From: Cyathus striatus
Taxonomy: Eukaryota > Basidiomycota > Agaricomycetes > Agaricales > Nidulariaceae
DNA length: 64,000 nt
Direction: 5' to 3'
Assembly: GCA_025738555.1 (NCBI GenBank)
Contig: JAOVFP010000003.1
Location: 5,766,001-5,830,000, forward strand
Below are positions 1 through 13,147 of this stretch, piece after piece. The notes beneath the pieces were generated by a model, which saw nothing but the letters and a program-made list of their open reading frames with translations, did no database searches and was not told where the DNA came from. A program made the position numbers and the translations under genes. Positions within the stretch are counted from its first letter, which is position 1. Every line of letters begins with the position of its first letter.

Positions 1-237
1 CGTAAACATAACCAAAATGTCCAAGCCATGTTTCATGCACGAGTCGGTTAAACGGGTCGTACAGTAATTCCCATGTACACTCAGCGGGCGCGATGATCAC
101 ACAAACGCTTAAGTACAGGCTACGCCTCTACTCTGTCCCTTTATGTCTCGCTGACCTTCACATTCACTATTCTCCGTTTCTCGCCCTTCCTTCCTTATTT
201 CCGGTTTCTCTTCTCATCATTTGGGGCAGCAGCGAAG

Positions 238-2100
238 ATGCCGCGGACCTTTTCTATCCTTTTACTACTGAGTTTCGTGTGGTCTAGCTTAGGAGTCAAA
301 TTTACTTTCACGAAACAGCCATCGGGGTCTTCACGCAATGCTCATTCACAGCTCCTTGCTTCTGTAGGCAACGATCTTGGTTCGATTAATGTTGCTGGAT
401 CTGCAAGTGGTGCAAATGAGAGCAGGACAGAGATTGGGAATATCAATGATATACGGGTGTGTTTCCCTTGTAATTTACCACATGCTTTTGTCTCTGAATT
501 AGTTTCAGTATACTACCACTGTCAGCGTTAATGGAAAATGTAAATATATATTTTGTACTTAACCGAGATTATGCTGAGCTGAGATAGTGATCCCTGTTGC
601 ATTGGATACTGGGAGTACGGATTTATGGTACGTCTGCGAATTTTACTATTCCACATTATTTAAGACCTCATGGGACAGGGTTATGCCACCGGACGGCCTG
701 GGACAGTTTGAGAACACGGGAATAGGCCTTAACCTAAAATATGGCGATGGTTCGTATGGAGTGCAAGGAACGATTGGTGCTGCCCCTTTCGAATTTGGAA
801 ATTTCACAATTGAAAGGCAAGGTAAGTATCATGTTTCTGTGTAACTCATAGTTCTCCTGATCAATCTTCGTTATTCAGCTTTTTTGTATGTGAATAAAGT
901 AGGTTCAATGGTGTTAGTGGTATATTTGCGATAGCTTGACGAGGGGTGTGTAGAGCACGATTACCGGTATTACCGACATTGGCCTTCATGGCCTCTTCGG
1001 TCTCGGTCTTGATACTCGTGGTGCATCTCCAATAAAAACGAAAATTGCTTCAATTCCCGGTAAAGATCAAAGCTGGGGAGCCTCTGTATTGGAGAATATC
1101 TTCAATCAACATCCCACACAACCCAACTTCATCGGCTTTGATCTGGTTAGAGCCCAGGATATGGAAGGTAGTAAGGATGGATCCTTCACCATAGGCGAAT
1201 ACGACGAAAATTATGCGGCAATCGAGCTAGTTCCCAAGCTGCCACAGTTTCCTCTTAATTCTGATCGGTGGACTCTCCTCGTCGATGCTATTTCAGCAAA
1301 CGGAAAGTCCGTTCCTTTATCAAGCTCTATCTCCAAGGCCCCTAAAAATAGAGCCGTTGCTTTACTGGATACAGGCGCGCCGAATACAATTTTCCCAGTT
1401 GATGTGCTCGACGCAATTTTTTCTCAATTTCCGAGTGCTGTTAAATTTGCACAGGAAGGTGAAGAAGTGGCTTGGATCGTACCATGCAATGCCACAGCCC
1501 TTTTAAAGTTTAACTTCAGGTATGTACGGGGTTTCATCGAAGTTCCTGTTCGTTAGTTGAGACCTTCACAGCGGTGTCGAGGTTCCAATACATCCTCTTG
1601 ATATGTCCGTTGTCTATAAGGATGTGAATCTGTTCGGCCAGAATTACACTTTCTGTATGTCGTCTCCTGGGGGTCAAGATGGTTACTCGAAGGACTTCGA
1701 CATAATGCTCGGTGACGATTTCTTACGGAATGTTTACAGTATTTACGACTTCGGCGACAACCAATCCAACGGTACTTCTGGCGAACCTTATATGCAGCTG
1801 CTGGCCAAGACGAACTTTGACAAGGCAAAAGACCAGTTTATGTCAATTAGGAACCGATTACTCTCTCAAACCCAAGAAGTTTCTCCGTCTGAAATACTGG
1901 ATCTATTAACCAGGCAAATTCAGCTTCAGGGCGGTCATGTGGTCTCCGCTAACAGTAGTATGAGAAATGTGACCAAGACATATGCCCGTGTAGTTGTGGG
2001 CCTTCTGAGCGTCAATCTTTTCATAGGAGTCGTTCTAGTGCTTCTTGGTGTTGGAAACTACGTTCATGCTTCTCCTAGACCTGACAAATATCCCAGTTAA
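238..2100 (+). CDS. Pepsin-like aspartic protease with C-terminal membrane anchor
   Basis: A family A1 aspartic endopeptidase made of several exons. The start gives a hydrophobic N-terminus (MPRTFSILLLLSFVWSSLG), which reads as a signal peptide. The first catalytic motif, ALDTGSTDLW, lies after two short introns (about 475-525 and 530-588). The second, ALLDTGAPNTIFP, is near 1363-1400. The glycine loop KYGDGSYG sits at about 738-762, the usual place for the flap. The last exon (from about 1570) ends with a hydrophobic stretch VVVGLLSVNLFIGVVLVLLG followed by a short polar tail, so the enzyme is probably tethered to the plasma membrane or to an endomembrane, like yapsins. Several N-x-S/T sites fit a secreted route. 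Both catalytic aspartates are present. Introns near 640-690 and 820-950 were not placed exactly. Substrate unknown. Confidence 0.85.
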
Positions 2101-2379
2101 GAACAATGTTGGAACGATGCATGCTGGACAGACCTACCGAAACTATGTTTGCTTGGTTATTGATGTCAGTCAGTCGGACTTGTCTAATACGGTGTGCAAT
2201 GGAACAGAAAATGGACTGATGTACCAAGTATTGTAGTATATTAAACAACTATCTGTACCTAACCTACTTATACTACACATTTATTAGTGCGTTAATGGAC
2301 TCAATCGTAGACTCCGACTTACAATGGTTTACCAACGAAGTGGAATTTAGTAATATATATTTAAAAGTCCAAATTTGCT

Positions 2380-5330
2380 TCAACTAACATAACGGAACTT
2401 CAGATTTCCAACTAGTTCTGTGATCTCTTGTATCTCCATATTCCTCCCCATGCCTATGGCAGGTCGTTCTCCGACTAGTTCGTCAGCGTAGAACGCAGCC
2501 ATCCAAGAATATAACTCAAACCCGCGCCTAGGCACTGCTAGAGGAAGTTTAGGAACGAATAGTGCCGCAAGGACACCCATAAATAACACAATAATAAGGA
2601 CCACAATCATTTGCACTGGCTCGATGTCTGCTGTGGACAATACACGATCACTGTAGCGCCGTGCGAGACTATCTCCACTCCCTACGAAATAAGGAAGAAC
2701 GTTGCTGGCATCTGCCATTGCACGAGATGTTGCAAATAGATCTTCGGAAAGCACGGTGTATCCTGTTGCTCCTTCGCCCGCGTCGCAATAAGACAAGATG
2801 GTTGGAGAAGGGACATAATAAGAATCTCTTCCATTATCCTGATACGTATCAGAATTAGTGTATTCAGATGATATGGCAGGAATCACCTTTATGATTTTAT
2901 TGACGCTGTTTTGATGAGCGGCTAAGTAGCTATATACACAAATGAGCTCGTGGCAAAAGGTAACTTCTGGAACTACTTACGCTCCGACAAGTCCAGTCGA
3001 ATTAAGCTTCGATTTGACATTAGGATCATCCAATTTTTTCCCAATCAGCCTCTCGTCGAAATTTTCGCTTATAATACTAGGACCTTTCCCAACGATACGT
3101 GTCGAGCTTGGTGCACCCACTGTGCTATTGTAAACTTCAATAACCCAAGGTTCATAGAGCTCTAGACATATGGCAGCATCATAACCAATGCGCGTCGGGT
3201 TTCCATCCACGTCGGGAACGGACTGATCACTATAGCGCAGGAACGTGCCGTTCGGAGCATAAGTGGTGTTCATACGAACGAGAACAGCTTCCAAAGAAAC
3301 CCAGCCATTTCCCTCTTGTCCTAAAATATCGATGAGGATGACATGGTTCGCAATGCTACACAGTTATTGCTCACCCATTGTCAAAGGACTACTAAAAAGA
3401 CTGTGTGCAACGCCATTGTCATAGAATTTCCCAGCTATGCAATATTCATGATCAGCTTTCCGCAAGACCTTCGTCTAACATCCAAAAAACACACATACCT
3501 GACATTGCCAAATCTTCAGGCTTGGTCGTCGCGGGGAGTGTGTCATTTGGAGCCATGATATTCGACATATTTAGAGGCGCATTGAAAACACCAGGAAGAG
3601 GCATCTCAAACCAGGAAAATAATCCTTGAAGTGTGTCCCGAGGTACGAAGACATATGTAAGAGTCGAGTTTCCTCGAGGGATCCTACTACTGGTCAGCTT
3701 TACCGATCTTAACAAAAAAACATCGAATACGAACATGTCTGCATTTCCATCAGGAATTCTGGCACATTTTATCCTGATACCCCACTTCGGGAAGCTGCAA
3801 AAACGTAAATTAGTTTCTGGAATGCAAGTGTCTTTTTTATTCAAGTCGGCTCACCGTAAAGTTGAGCCAGGTTCTACACTACTAGTAGCAGCACGCTCTA
3901 TCTTAATCGATGCCTGTTGGGTGCTGTCATGATCATTGTCTGTCGAGACTGCTGTCGTTTTCTCGTCGAAAGTTCCGAAACCACTCCCACCAGGGAGAAG
4001 TTGTGAAAGAATGGTCTCGGCAAAGTACACCGTATCGTTTCCGTAAGTGAAAGAGGAAACAGAAGGAAGACCACCGTGGGCCGAGAAGGGGGCAAGTGTC
4101 CAAGTGATTCGGGTATCCTAAGGGATACGTTTGAAAATGATCATAAGAATTTAAATAAATGCAACGTACATTAAACGAAGCCATCAATGCATTAGCTTTC
4201 TGAATATCTACATCCGACATGTCGCCTTTAATGCTAATCTCCTCGTAGGTTTGGTCTTGCCGCACTACACTTGTCTTGATTGTTACTACACGACCAAAAA
4301 CGAATGAAAGACATGCAGTAGTCCCAACAAGGAGTAGGAAGAACAAAATAAACAGTGTCCAGGGACGACGACTGGAATATAATTAAATATTTTCATGAGA
4401 TAGCTGAACTGGGAGAAACTCACTCGTAAGTTCGGCGATAATCTCGTGCCGCCCCTTTATAAGTATTACGGTCCCAGAGCAATCGCAAAGCAGACAAAGA
4501 GCTTGTAGCATCGCTTGTGTGGGCCGCAAGGTCTCGCAACTTTACACCAGGTCCGTCCGGAATCTTAGATTGATGAATAACCGTGGCCCAAGCTAGGTGG
4601 CCTCATTTTGAATACTAAGGAAGGTAGACGGTATGAAAGAATGCGTACTGGCTGCCTCTAAGATATTCCTCCCCAATTGCAACAGACTAACGCCCAAGAC
4701 AAAACCAAGTAACCCACATCCTGCTCCAACGAAAAGACGAGACCAGAAAAGCGATTTATTCCTTGCGATAACAACGAAAATCTGAAGAATAGGATATGCG
4801 ATAAGACAAAGAACGACATGTATAAGAAGCTGCCGCCAGTTGGGAGCTTCGAAGTTAGAAGAGAATGGATGCTTTTTGGGAGGCTTCGGCAGGCCAAGGG
4901 GGAATAAAGAAGGTGATAATTTGGATTCATGGAAGTCCGTCGTCGGAGGTGAACCAAGTCCTCCTTTTCCTACTCCTCCGCCATCTATAGGATATAGCCT
5001 CTCTGGATCAAATTCTGGCTGAGAACTATCATGCACGGCCTCTGAGATAGTAAGATATTGTGACCGTCGTGCTAACCGACTGTCATTATATGGGGCATCA
5101 GCAACAGACAACATCTGCGGTCTTCGATTCGGGACGATAGGTACATGCTGTATCCCGTCTTCATCATCGGCAATTGGGGAGTAGACATGGGACTTTCCAG
5201 TGATGCCCATCGTAGAGTGGCTCAAGATGGGCATAGGTGAAGTCGGTGTAGCTGGTACACTGGGAGGAGATTCTGGCGAGGGTGGAAGGCGTGGTCCGTT
5301 GGGGCGAGATCCTGACCTTTTCATAGACAT
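2380..5330 (-). CDS. Large multi-exon membrane protein of unknown function
   Basis: Read right to left. The start chosen is MSMKRSGSRP at 5330. A Pro/Ser-rich cytosolic-looking tail of about 150 residues is followed by paired hydrophobic helices (LLIHVVLCLIAYPILQIFVV and GCGLLGFVLGVSLLQLG). An intron (about 4588-4643) joins ILEAA to TWATVIHQSK in frame. The next exon is followed by another helix (FFLLLVGTTACLSFVFG, about 4300-4350). A long region rich in N-x-S/T sites (about 2980-4250) should then face the lumen or outside. A last helix (MIVVLIIVLFMGVLAALFV, about 2560-2610) precedes the C-terminus. I recognise no catalytic motif and know this shape only as uncharacterised Agaricomycete proteins. 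The open frame extends upstream of 5330, so a further 5' exon is possible. Confidence 0.6.
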
Positions 5331-6066
5331 GTACACACACAGCAACGATCCCGATACAGTTACGATGGTTGGGCCTAAGTAAGGGTATGAAGAGGGGGGA
5401 ATACTACAGCAAAAAGCCGCCGACTAGTAAGCCGCAGGTTGGTCTTTGAAATAGCCTATAGGTGCTTATTTGCCACAGATTGCCACTCTGCACAAGAAGG
5501 GTCGATGTAGATTGCCGAGATGCATGTAACAAAACGAGTGCGCTGGAGTCTGCGGGTGGCACGGCTATTGACGTGAAGTCAAACTGGCGAGACTCATGTG
5601 GTACTGCTGAAGGGCCAGTGGCACTCAGTGGCACTTCCATCGATATCGACGGATTTCTGGTAAGATTTCCCAAGCATGTAGGCAACAGTGGGTCCAGATT
5701 CCAGAATAACATACAAGAACTCCCAACAGATAACAAAAGACTGAGTAAGGACCGGCCAGCCAAGGCATATCAGGTTTGTACCAGGTACAGATTCATTGTA
5801 CTTAGCGCCCACAATGATATTATGTATGTTTTCATTTGTTTACGTCAGTCCCATCAATGATCCACCGAAGTACACAGCCAACAGCCCCTGGCCCTGCAGA
5901 CATCAGTTTGTATGCAAACGGCTGTACTGTCCCACCGCCTGCTTGGTAGTGAAGAGGCATTGTACACTATGTATGCACTAACTAATGGTTCCTATCCAAC
6001 CGACCTACCAGTCAGAGATAGAAGGTGGTAAGTATACAAATGACATATACAGTTCCTATGAGCAAC
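5331..6066. other. Intergenic region, possible extra upstream exon
   Basis: This lies between the start of the large membrane protein and the end of KRR1. On the minus strand, 5404-5640 holds an open segment beginning MEVPLSATGPSAVPHESRQF that reads like protein, and the frame of the membrane gene stays open to about 5395. I found no GT-AG intron of normal length that joins the two, so it is not called as coding. Nothing else is seen. Confidence 0.3.
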
Positions 6067-7752
<1,686 letters not shown>

Positions 7753-7942
7753 AATTAAGACCGTAGCGAAAATAGTTGAAGGAGGCGAAGAGATGTGCTA
7801 CTTGACACTTACGGTGTCACGTGCGATCAAAAAAAGTTCTCCGTCTAAGCTCTCGACGCGTCAACTCGAAACACTTTCATGCCGATATATCAAGTTCATC
7901 GTCCTCTCATGAACCTCTCATGAACTTCAACTTCTGCATTAC
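7753..7942. promoter_or_regulatory. Divergent promoter, KRR1 / PPR protein
   Basis: Only 190 bp separate the start codons of KRR1 (minus) and the PPR gene (plus), so the two must share a promoter region. No clear TATA box is seen. A direct repeat (tcatgaacctctcatgaact, about 7908-7927) lies just upstream of the PPR start. Confidence 0.5.
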
Positions 7943-9946
7943 ATGCTTCGCACCTTAGTAGTCACAAAAGCTCCCTGGAGGAACGCACTTCACGTATCAT
8001 CCATCCGACCACCCAGTCACTCATGCATTACCAAGCCACTCGCATTTGCAAGATACGCCTCAGACCATGTCAGACGACCAGCTACTTTGGACCTGGTGAG
8101 GTCCATTCGCGTTCACGTCGACCGGTCCCTCAAAGATGAGGCAGCTACCAAAGCCTACATTCGAAAACAGCTAGAGTACTGGCTGCCTCGAATCGCACGA
8201 CCCACTGCCGCATGTGAGAAGGTCATTACCGTGCTAGTAGACAAGGATTGTGCATCCGAAGCGAGAGAGGTCTTTGATTACATGATAGATCATGGCTTGA
8301 ACCCATCGGCAGCGACCATGCTAATGTTCTCCGGCGCCGCGTCGTCTTCAGTGTTCAAGGAGAAGAAAATGAAAGCTGCAGTGGACGCCATAGGTCAAGC
8401 TATTAAACCGGATATGTCGGAGGAAGGTGTTTACAAAACTGTCTCCAAGTTATTGGATCAGTACTTGCGCCAGTTCAAAAGTCACGCCGACCTTTACGAA
8501 GGTATTATTTTCTTACTTATCAAGAAAGGTCGCCTACAAGCAGCCACTGCCATGTACGAGTGCATGTTGAACGCAGGCTTCGTCGCATCTTCTTTAACAG
8601 ATGCGCGTCTCATGACCCTCAGCATTGCCATGTCAGAAGACAAGGAAGATGCACAGACATATCTCAATGGGCTTGGAGCTCTCTTCGCGCAAGACGAGTT
8701 CACCGGAGACGACATTCTCGAACTCGTCTATATTGGATCTAAGTGTGGGCTTGGCGGAGATATGAGCGCCGCCATCATCCAGATGTACATGGAATCACGA
8801 CCTGAGGGCGAAGACGTTCACTTCGATCCTCGACTAGTCAAGAAGCTCATCACAGCTCAGGCTGCTTCAGGCAATGTCGAAGGTGCTCTCGGCACCTTAG
8901 CTCTTCAATACCAAAAGGGTAACCTTCCAAGTAGCCCTAAGCTTTCCCAGCATTTATATTCAGAACTTCTTGGTGCTATACGTCATGCTGGTCCAGTGGA
9001 TCAAGATGCAGTAGGGACAGTCTTGGAAACTATGCATATCCATGGAATCAAGCCCAGCACCCCGATATTCAACAACCTCATCGCCAATGCTGTCCGTAGC
9101 AGAAATATCCAAGAAGCTTTTCAAATCTACTACATGATGAAGAGCATGAAGAACAAAGAAATAAAACCAGATTCATTTACATATGGGAGCTTGTGGAACG
9201 CAATTACGGAGCTTTACAGTCCATGCGCAGCCAGGCGTAACCGCAAACGGGGCGTAATAATTGCTCCGCGGCAGCTTTATCGAGAGATGATTACTACCCT
9301 TATACCCTTTTCCGTTGCATTGAAGCAGAAACAGGATACAAAGCCCCCCAACATGCTTACCAGTGCCTTATTGGATGTTACATTACGTGCTTTCCTTAGT
9401 GCAAAGGATTATCCTGGAGCATTCGTAGTTGTTCGTTCCTTCGTCACTTGGCATATTCGACCGCGCGTGAAAACGTATAATGTTGTATTGACTCGCCTCA
9501 TGGGCCGATTACACAGGGAGCTCAAAAGCATGCGCTCGCTCGGTGAATCACGCTGGGCTGATCGCTACATTGGTCTCCCGAAAGTTGTCCCTGTGGGCAT
9601 ATTGGCTAAAATACAGGCAGATGAAAGAATGGAGAATCACCTGCTGAAGGTCGCGAAGCACCCGCAGTGGTCCCTCGACGCACCTCCATACATGCTCGAT
9701 GGGAATGATGATCTACTGCCTGTGCGTTTGGTCCATGACGAAGAATCGGATAAACCTGACTATATCATTCCGACTCCGGAAATGTTGGAGGGAGACAACA
9801 AGCCTCCCGCTGGTACGACTTTTAGTCATGTTCCAATAGAGCGCATGCTCCGTCGGGCAATTCTTGCGGATCATAGGAGGACTTATGATTCTCCCCTCCA
9901 GGAGCCATCGTATCTCATGCAATCCAAGACGCGAAGAAAGAGATGA
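7943..9946 (+). CDS. Mitochondrial pentatricopeptide repeat (PPR) protein
   Basis: A single uninterrupted 667-residue frame, notable among intron-rich neighbours. The N-terminus (MLRTLVVTKAPWRNALHVSS) is basic, hydroxylated and free of acids for about 45 residues, like a mitochondrial targeting peptide. Helical-repeat units typical of PPR proteins are visible, for example YEGIIFLLIKKGRLQAATAM, LETMHIHGIKPSTPIFNNLI and MKNKEIKPDSFTYGSLWNAI. PPR proteins bind organellar RNA and act in its stability, processing or translation, so this one probably serves mitochondrial gene expression. I cannot assign it to a particular yeast or animal orthologue. The C-terminus is basic (SKTRRKR). Confidence 0.8.
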   Translation: MLRTLVVTKAPWRNALHVSSIRPPSHSCITKPLAFARYASDHVRRPATLDLVRSIRVHVDRSLKDEAATKAYIRKQLEYWLPRIARPTAACEKVITVLVDKDCASEAREVFDYMIDHGLNPSAATMLMFSGAASSSVFKEKKMKAAVDAIGQAIKPDMSEEGVYKTVSKLLDQYLRQFKSHADLYEGIIFLLIKKGRLQAATAMYECMLNAGFVASSLTDARLMTLSIAMSEDKEDAQTYLNGLGALFAQDEFTGDDILELVYIGSKCGLGGDMSAAIIQMYMESRPEGEDVHFDPRLVKKLITAQAASGNVEGALGTLALQYQKGNLPSSPKLSQHLYSELLGAIRHAGPVDQDAVGTVLETMHIHGIKPSTPIFNNLIANAVRSRNIQEAFQIYYMMKSMKNKEIKPDSFTYGSLWNAITELYSPCAARRNRKRGVIIAPRQLYREMITTLIPFSVALKQKQDTKPPNMLTSALLDVTLRAFLSAKDYPGAFVVVRSFVTWHIRPRVKTYNVVLTRLMGRLHRELKSMRSLGESRWADRYIGLPKVVPVGILAKIQADERMENHLLKVAKHPQWSLDAPPYMLDGNDDLLPVRLVHDEESDKPDYIIPTPEMLEGDNKPPAGTTFSHVPIERMLRRAILADHRRTYDSPLQEPSYLMQSKTRRKR

Positions 9947-10311
9947 TACCAGAAGGAACTGCCAATAGGGCGTCCTAGAACCTCCCAGCTCTGTACCACT
10001 GTAGACTGTAAATGCATATGTAATACTTATATACCATACTTATAATAATTGGTAATCACTGTATACGCCGCTCAAATCGCCCGGTTACTTAGGCGTCGGA
10101 GGCTCTGACTGAGCATGGCAGCCTGCGCGCAGATTTGGTGATTTGGTGCAGATATTTTTCAGAAATGGTTAAATAATTCAATAAATAAATGATTCAATAC
10201 AAACGACGGTCTTGTCTCCGAGTCTCTCTCATCATTGTACCCACTTGTACCTCCCCTCCTCATTGTTCTTCCCATTCCTTCCTGCTTTCTCGCCACCTTT
10301 TTGATACAATC
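9947..10311. other. Intergenic region
   Basis: Holds the 3' end of the PPR gene and the upstream region of the NCBP3-like gene. It is AT-rich around 10010-10060 and 10160-10200, and pyrimidine-rich (10210-10300) just before the start at 10312, as is common for fungal promoters. No gene seen. Confidence 0.5.
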
Positions 10312-11664
10312 ATGGATAACGCCATCGACATTGCTCCTAACGAATACACTCCAGAACTTTCATACGACGATACAGTTGCATACGAGGAGCAAGTCCCAAC
10401 AGAAGAAGAACGCGTCGCCTCGCTCGCAAACCGCATTGGCCGCACCAAAGTCTATCTCCTCTCAGAAACTACATCACAAGCTAGAATCGGCAAGGTGCGC
10501 TGGTAGCCCTCAGTCCTTTTCACGAGGACGTGTTTTCGAAGTACCGGACCTGATGCAAAAGTTATACTATCTGTTGGTAATCACTTTACTTTGGAATGTA
10601 TTTTATACAAAAGCGTAAGCATGGTGAAGATAGCGAAGTTCCAGTAGAAGATGAAATAGGGATAGATCAAGGTTGGTGTCTTGAAATAAATACTGAAACA
10701 ACCAAAAATGTTTTCCTCACTGCTATGTTTCGTAGACCAAGTACATCGATCAAACGCACTTCTTCTGCACGGCTCACCAGTAGCGGACCTTCCGACAGCG
10801 CGGATATTCGCATATGCCACGCACTTCGATGCCCACCCCATCGCTCTGGAATGGGTCGACGATCATACCTGCGTCCTCGTGTTCGAATCAAGCTCTGCTG
10901 CTAGAACTGGTTTCTCACATCTTCAAAAAGTTGGCGCAGAAGAACCAGACGAAGATGGGTATGTGATAGCCCAGCCAATTCCCATTGCCCTTTGGCCACC
11001 AGAGAAACGGCTCAACCACACCTTGGGCAAGGGGGAGGGGCTTAAAGGCACCATAAAAATGCGTTGGGCGCGAACAGATGATGTCAAGAAGCGTGGCGCA
11101 AAGCAGGAGAGCGAGTTCTATAGGAAGCATGGTGCTGATGCTGGGAAGGAACTCATTAATGGGCGGGATCTTCCGCTAGCTAAACGTAGACGACGAGAAG
11201 AAGATCCCATAGACGAAGCAGCTCAGCGCGCGAAGCTTGACAGTGAACTTGACGAATTCCTGGCCCAAGAAGATGAGGAAGACGCCGTTCCACCTTCGCC
11301 TCCATCGAAAATGCGGTCGGATTACATCGCAGACGATGGTCGAACATTGCTTGAGCGAACTTCTAGTATCAGGTTTCATCCTGATGTATCAGATCCTATT
11401 CCAGATCTTGCCTCTCGCTTGCATGCACCTTTACCTCGTCGGGCTCGTGGTGGGCGAGGACAGAGAGAATATTCACCCGAGTCAGAAAAATTGGACTGGG
11501 GAAGGTCGAATTCCCGGAACAATGATAGGGATGTTAGGAGAAGGGGTGGCAGGGGAGAGAGGAACGGTCGCAATACGCGCGGTGAGAAAAGAAACGAACG
11601 ACCAAAAAAGACCCAGGAAGAACTGGACGCCGAACTTGATGCATTCTTGAATAGTAATGACTGA
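10312..11664 (+). CDS. NCBP3-like RNA-binding protein with FoP/CHTOP C-terminus
   Basis: Three exons: 10312 to about 10495, a short exon starting near 10612 (RKHGEDSEVPVEDEIGIDQ), and 10735-11664. The joint at 10735 completes Asp in frame. The central region (VHRSNALLLHGSPVADLPTA, then ALEWVDDHTCVLVFES) is the degenerate RRM of nuclear cap-binding subunit 3. It is followed by the family's MRWARTDDVKKRGAKQESEF motif. The C-terminus is Arg/Gly-rich and ends TQEELDAELDAFLNSND, the C-terminal element of FoP/CHTOP proteins that contacts the export helicase UAP56. The likely role is mRNA cap binding and nuclear export. The first start, at 10312, gives an acidic N-terminus; an in-frame ATG at 10189 lies in probable 5' UTR. 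The first intron edges are less sure than the second. Confidence 0.75.
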
Positions 11665-13147
11665 AGGCATAGACAAGTCTGCCTGGATTACGACGATTTC
11701 CTAGTTTTTCACCATGCCTTCGTTGACATTTACGTACTAAATCTTCACGATATACGTACCTTCTATATTTTTATTCTCGATGATGTATATGTTATATTGC
11801 GTATTGCATAACCTCTTCTCAATTTATGAAAGGTCCAAAAGGTATTATTTTGTTTCTAGTACTTACATGCTCGCGCTGAAGCCGTTACCGCCAGTGTCTA
11901 CGCGTTTCACGCGGCGACGCAAGTTGTAATCAGCGGCAATATCTAGTAGTACTTACTTCCAACCACTTTACAGTATTTCAGCTTAGTGCTAATTCACCAC
12001 TTGGTAGGCAATTCTGCTCTGACCCCACGTAAGTATGCTCGCTCCCTGGACCCTAATATCCAAGCTCAACCCATGATATGTTTCTAACTCTCAGTTGTAA
12101 TACAACCCCATGCGTTGTTGCGCATTGCTAAACCCCGCTCTAAATTCTGGACTAGTTTCTTAACGAAATTTGGAACTCTCGGAATCCACAAGCTCGTATG
12201 TCCCTCCAAGGACCATCTATGCTGCAGTTAGTATACTTCAGGTCTAAAATTTCATTCGGCAAATCGTGCGTCGGAGTGTTGAACTATCATTCATCTTCAT
12301 CGCGGGGCGGAGTACCCTCCACCAACGGAATTCAGCTGGATATATTCTTCCATCCTGCCCTGCATCTCACTTCTGCTGTGGCTCTTAGACACTGCTCACT
12401 TGTGTCCTCGGATTTTTTGGGCGGCGAGAACAAGTGGCTTTATTAACCAACCCCGTATGCAACAGTTAGCGCTCTCAGGTTTCGAGCCGAAGTTGTGCCC
12501 GAACCACTCGACGTGCAAGTAAAGTTGAAGTAATGGTCATGCGGCCCGTGTTCTCCTGTCGGGTTGATATCTGCGTATTTCGGCGTGCTACGAGGAGCAA
12601 ACCACGAAGTACTCCCAGGGGTGTGGCCGAGGTGGAACCTGATAAAGGCCCCTCTATGCAACTTTTTCGAAGTAAATGCATCGCACTGGAGGGTTCATGT
12701 TCTTCGTAGACACGCTCATCAACGGCATTGGTTGGACCATTTGATCATTGAACCCTTTTTCAGAGTAACGACTACATTCATTAGGCATCGGGCATCGGGC
12801 ATCCACTTTATACTCCTGCTATGCCATTGACAAAGACCGCCTCTAAATAAATTCGTTATTCCGGAACTGGGCACCGACATGGCTGGTCTCCGCGGACCCC
12901 TCGAATCGTTCAACCCGAGGCAGTGAGGAACATCAGAGGGTCAAGGCACACAATCTTTCCTGCGCACTTCCCTAACAAGGCTCGTGTGTCGTGATTTGGA
13001 TGTACTTAAACTCAACGCCCGGAGGGCGACTGACCTCCCCGTTTCCGTTCAATCTTTCATTTGGCACCTTCGTTATCCCTTACAAGGTGCACGGCCGTGA
13101 CTTTTCACATTTCGACATCCATACTCCGTCCCCTCTTTCATCTCACT
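11665..13147. other. Long intergenic region
   Basis: About 1.5 kb with no convincing gene on either strand. Short frames (for example 12198-12446 + and 12564-12830 +) lack family signatures. A short tandem repeat gcatcgggcatcgggcatcc occurs near 12784-12803. A pyrimidine-rich stretch (13030-13145) precedes the NmrA gene. Confidence 0.5.

Noticed and set aside
5462..5860. Plus-strand 132-codon frame
   Set aside because: Antisense to the protein-like minus segment; no recognised motif or promoter context.
12610..12720. tRNA-like A-box (gtgtggccgaggtgg) and B-box-like ggttcatgttc
   Set aside because: The spacing roughly fits, but no cloverleaf stems could be paired and the B box is poor.
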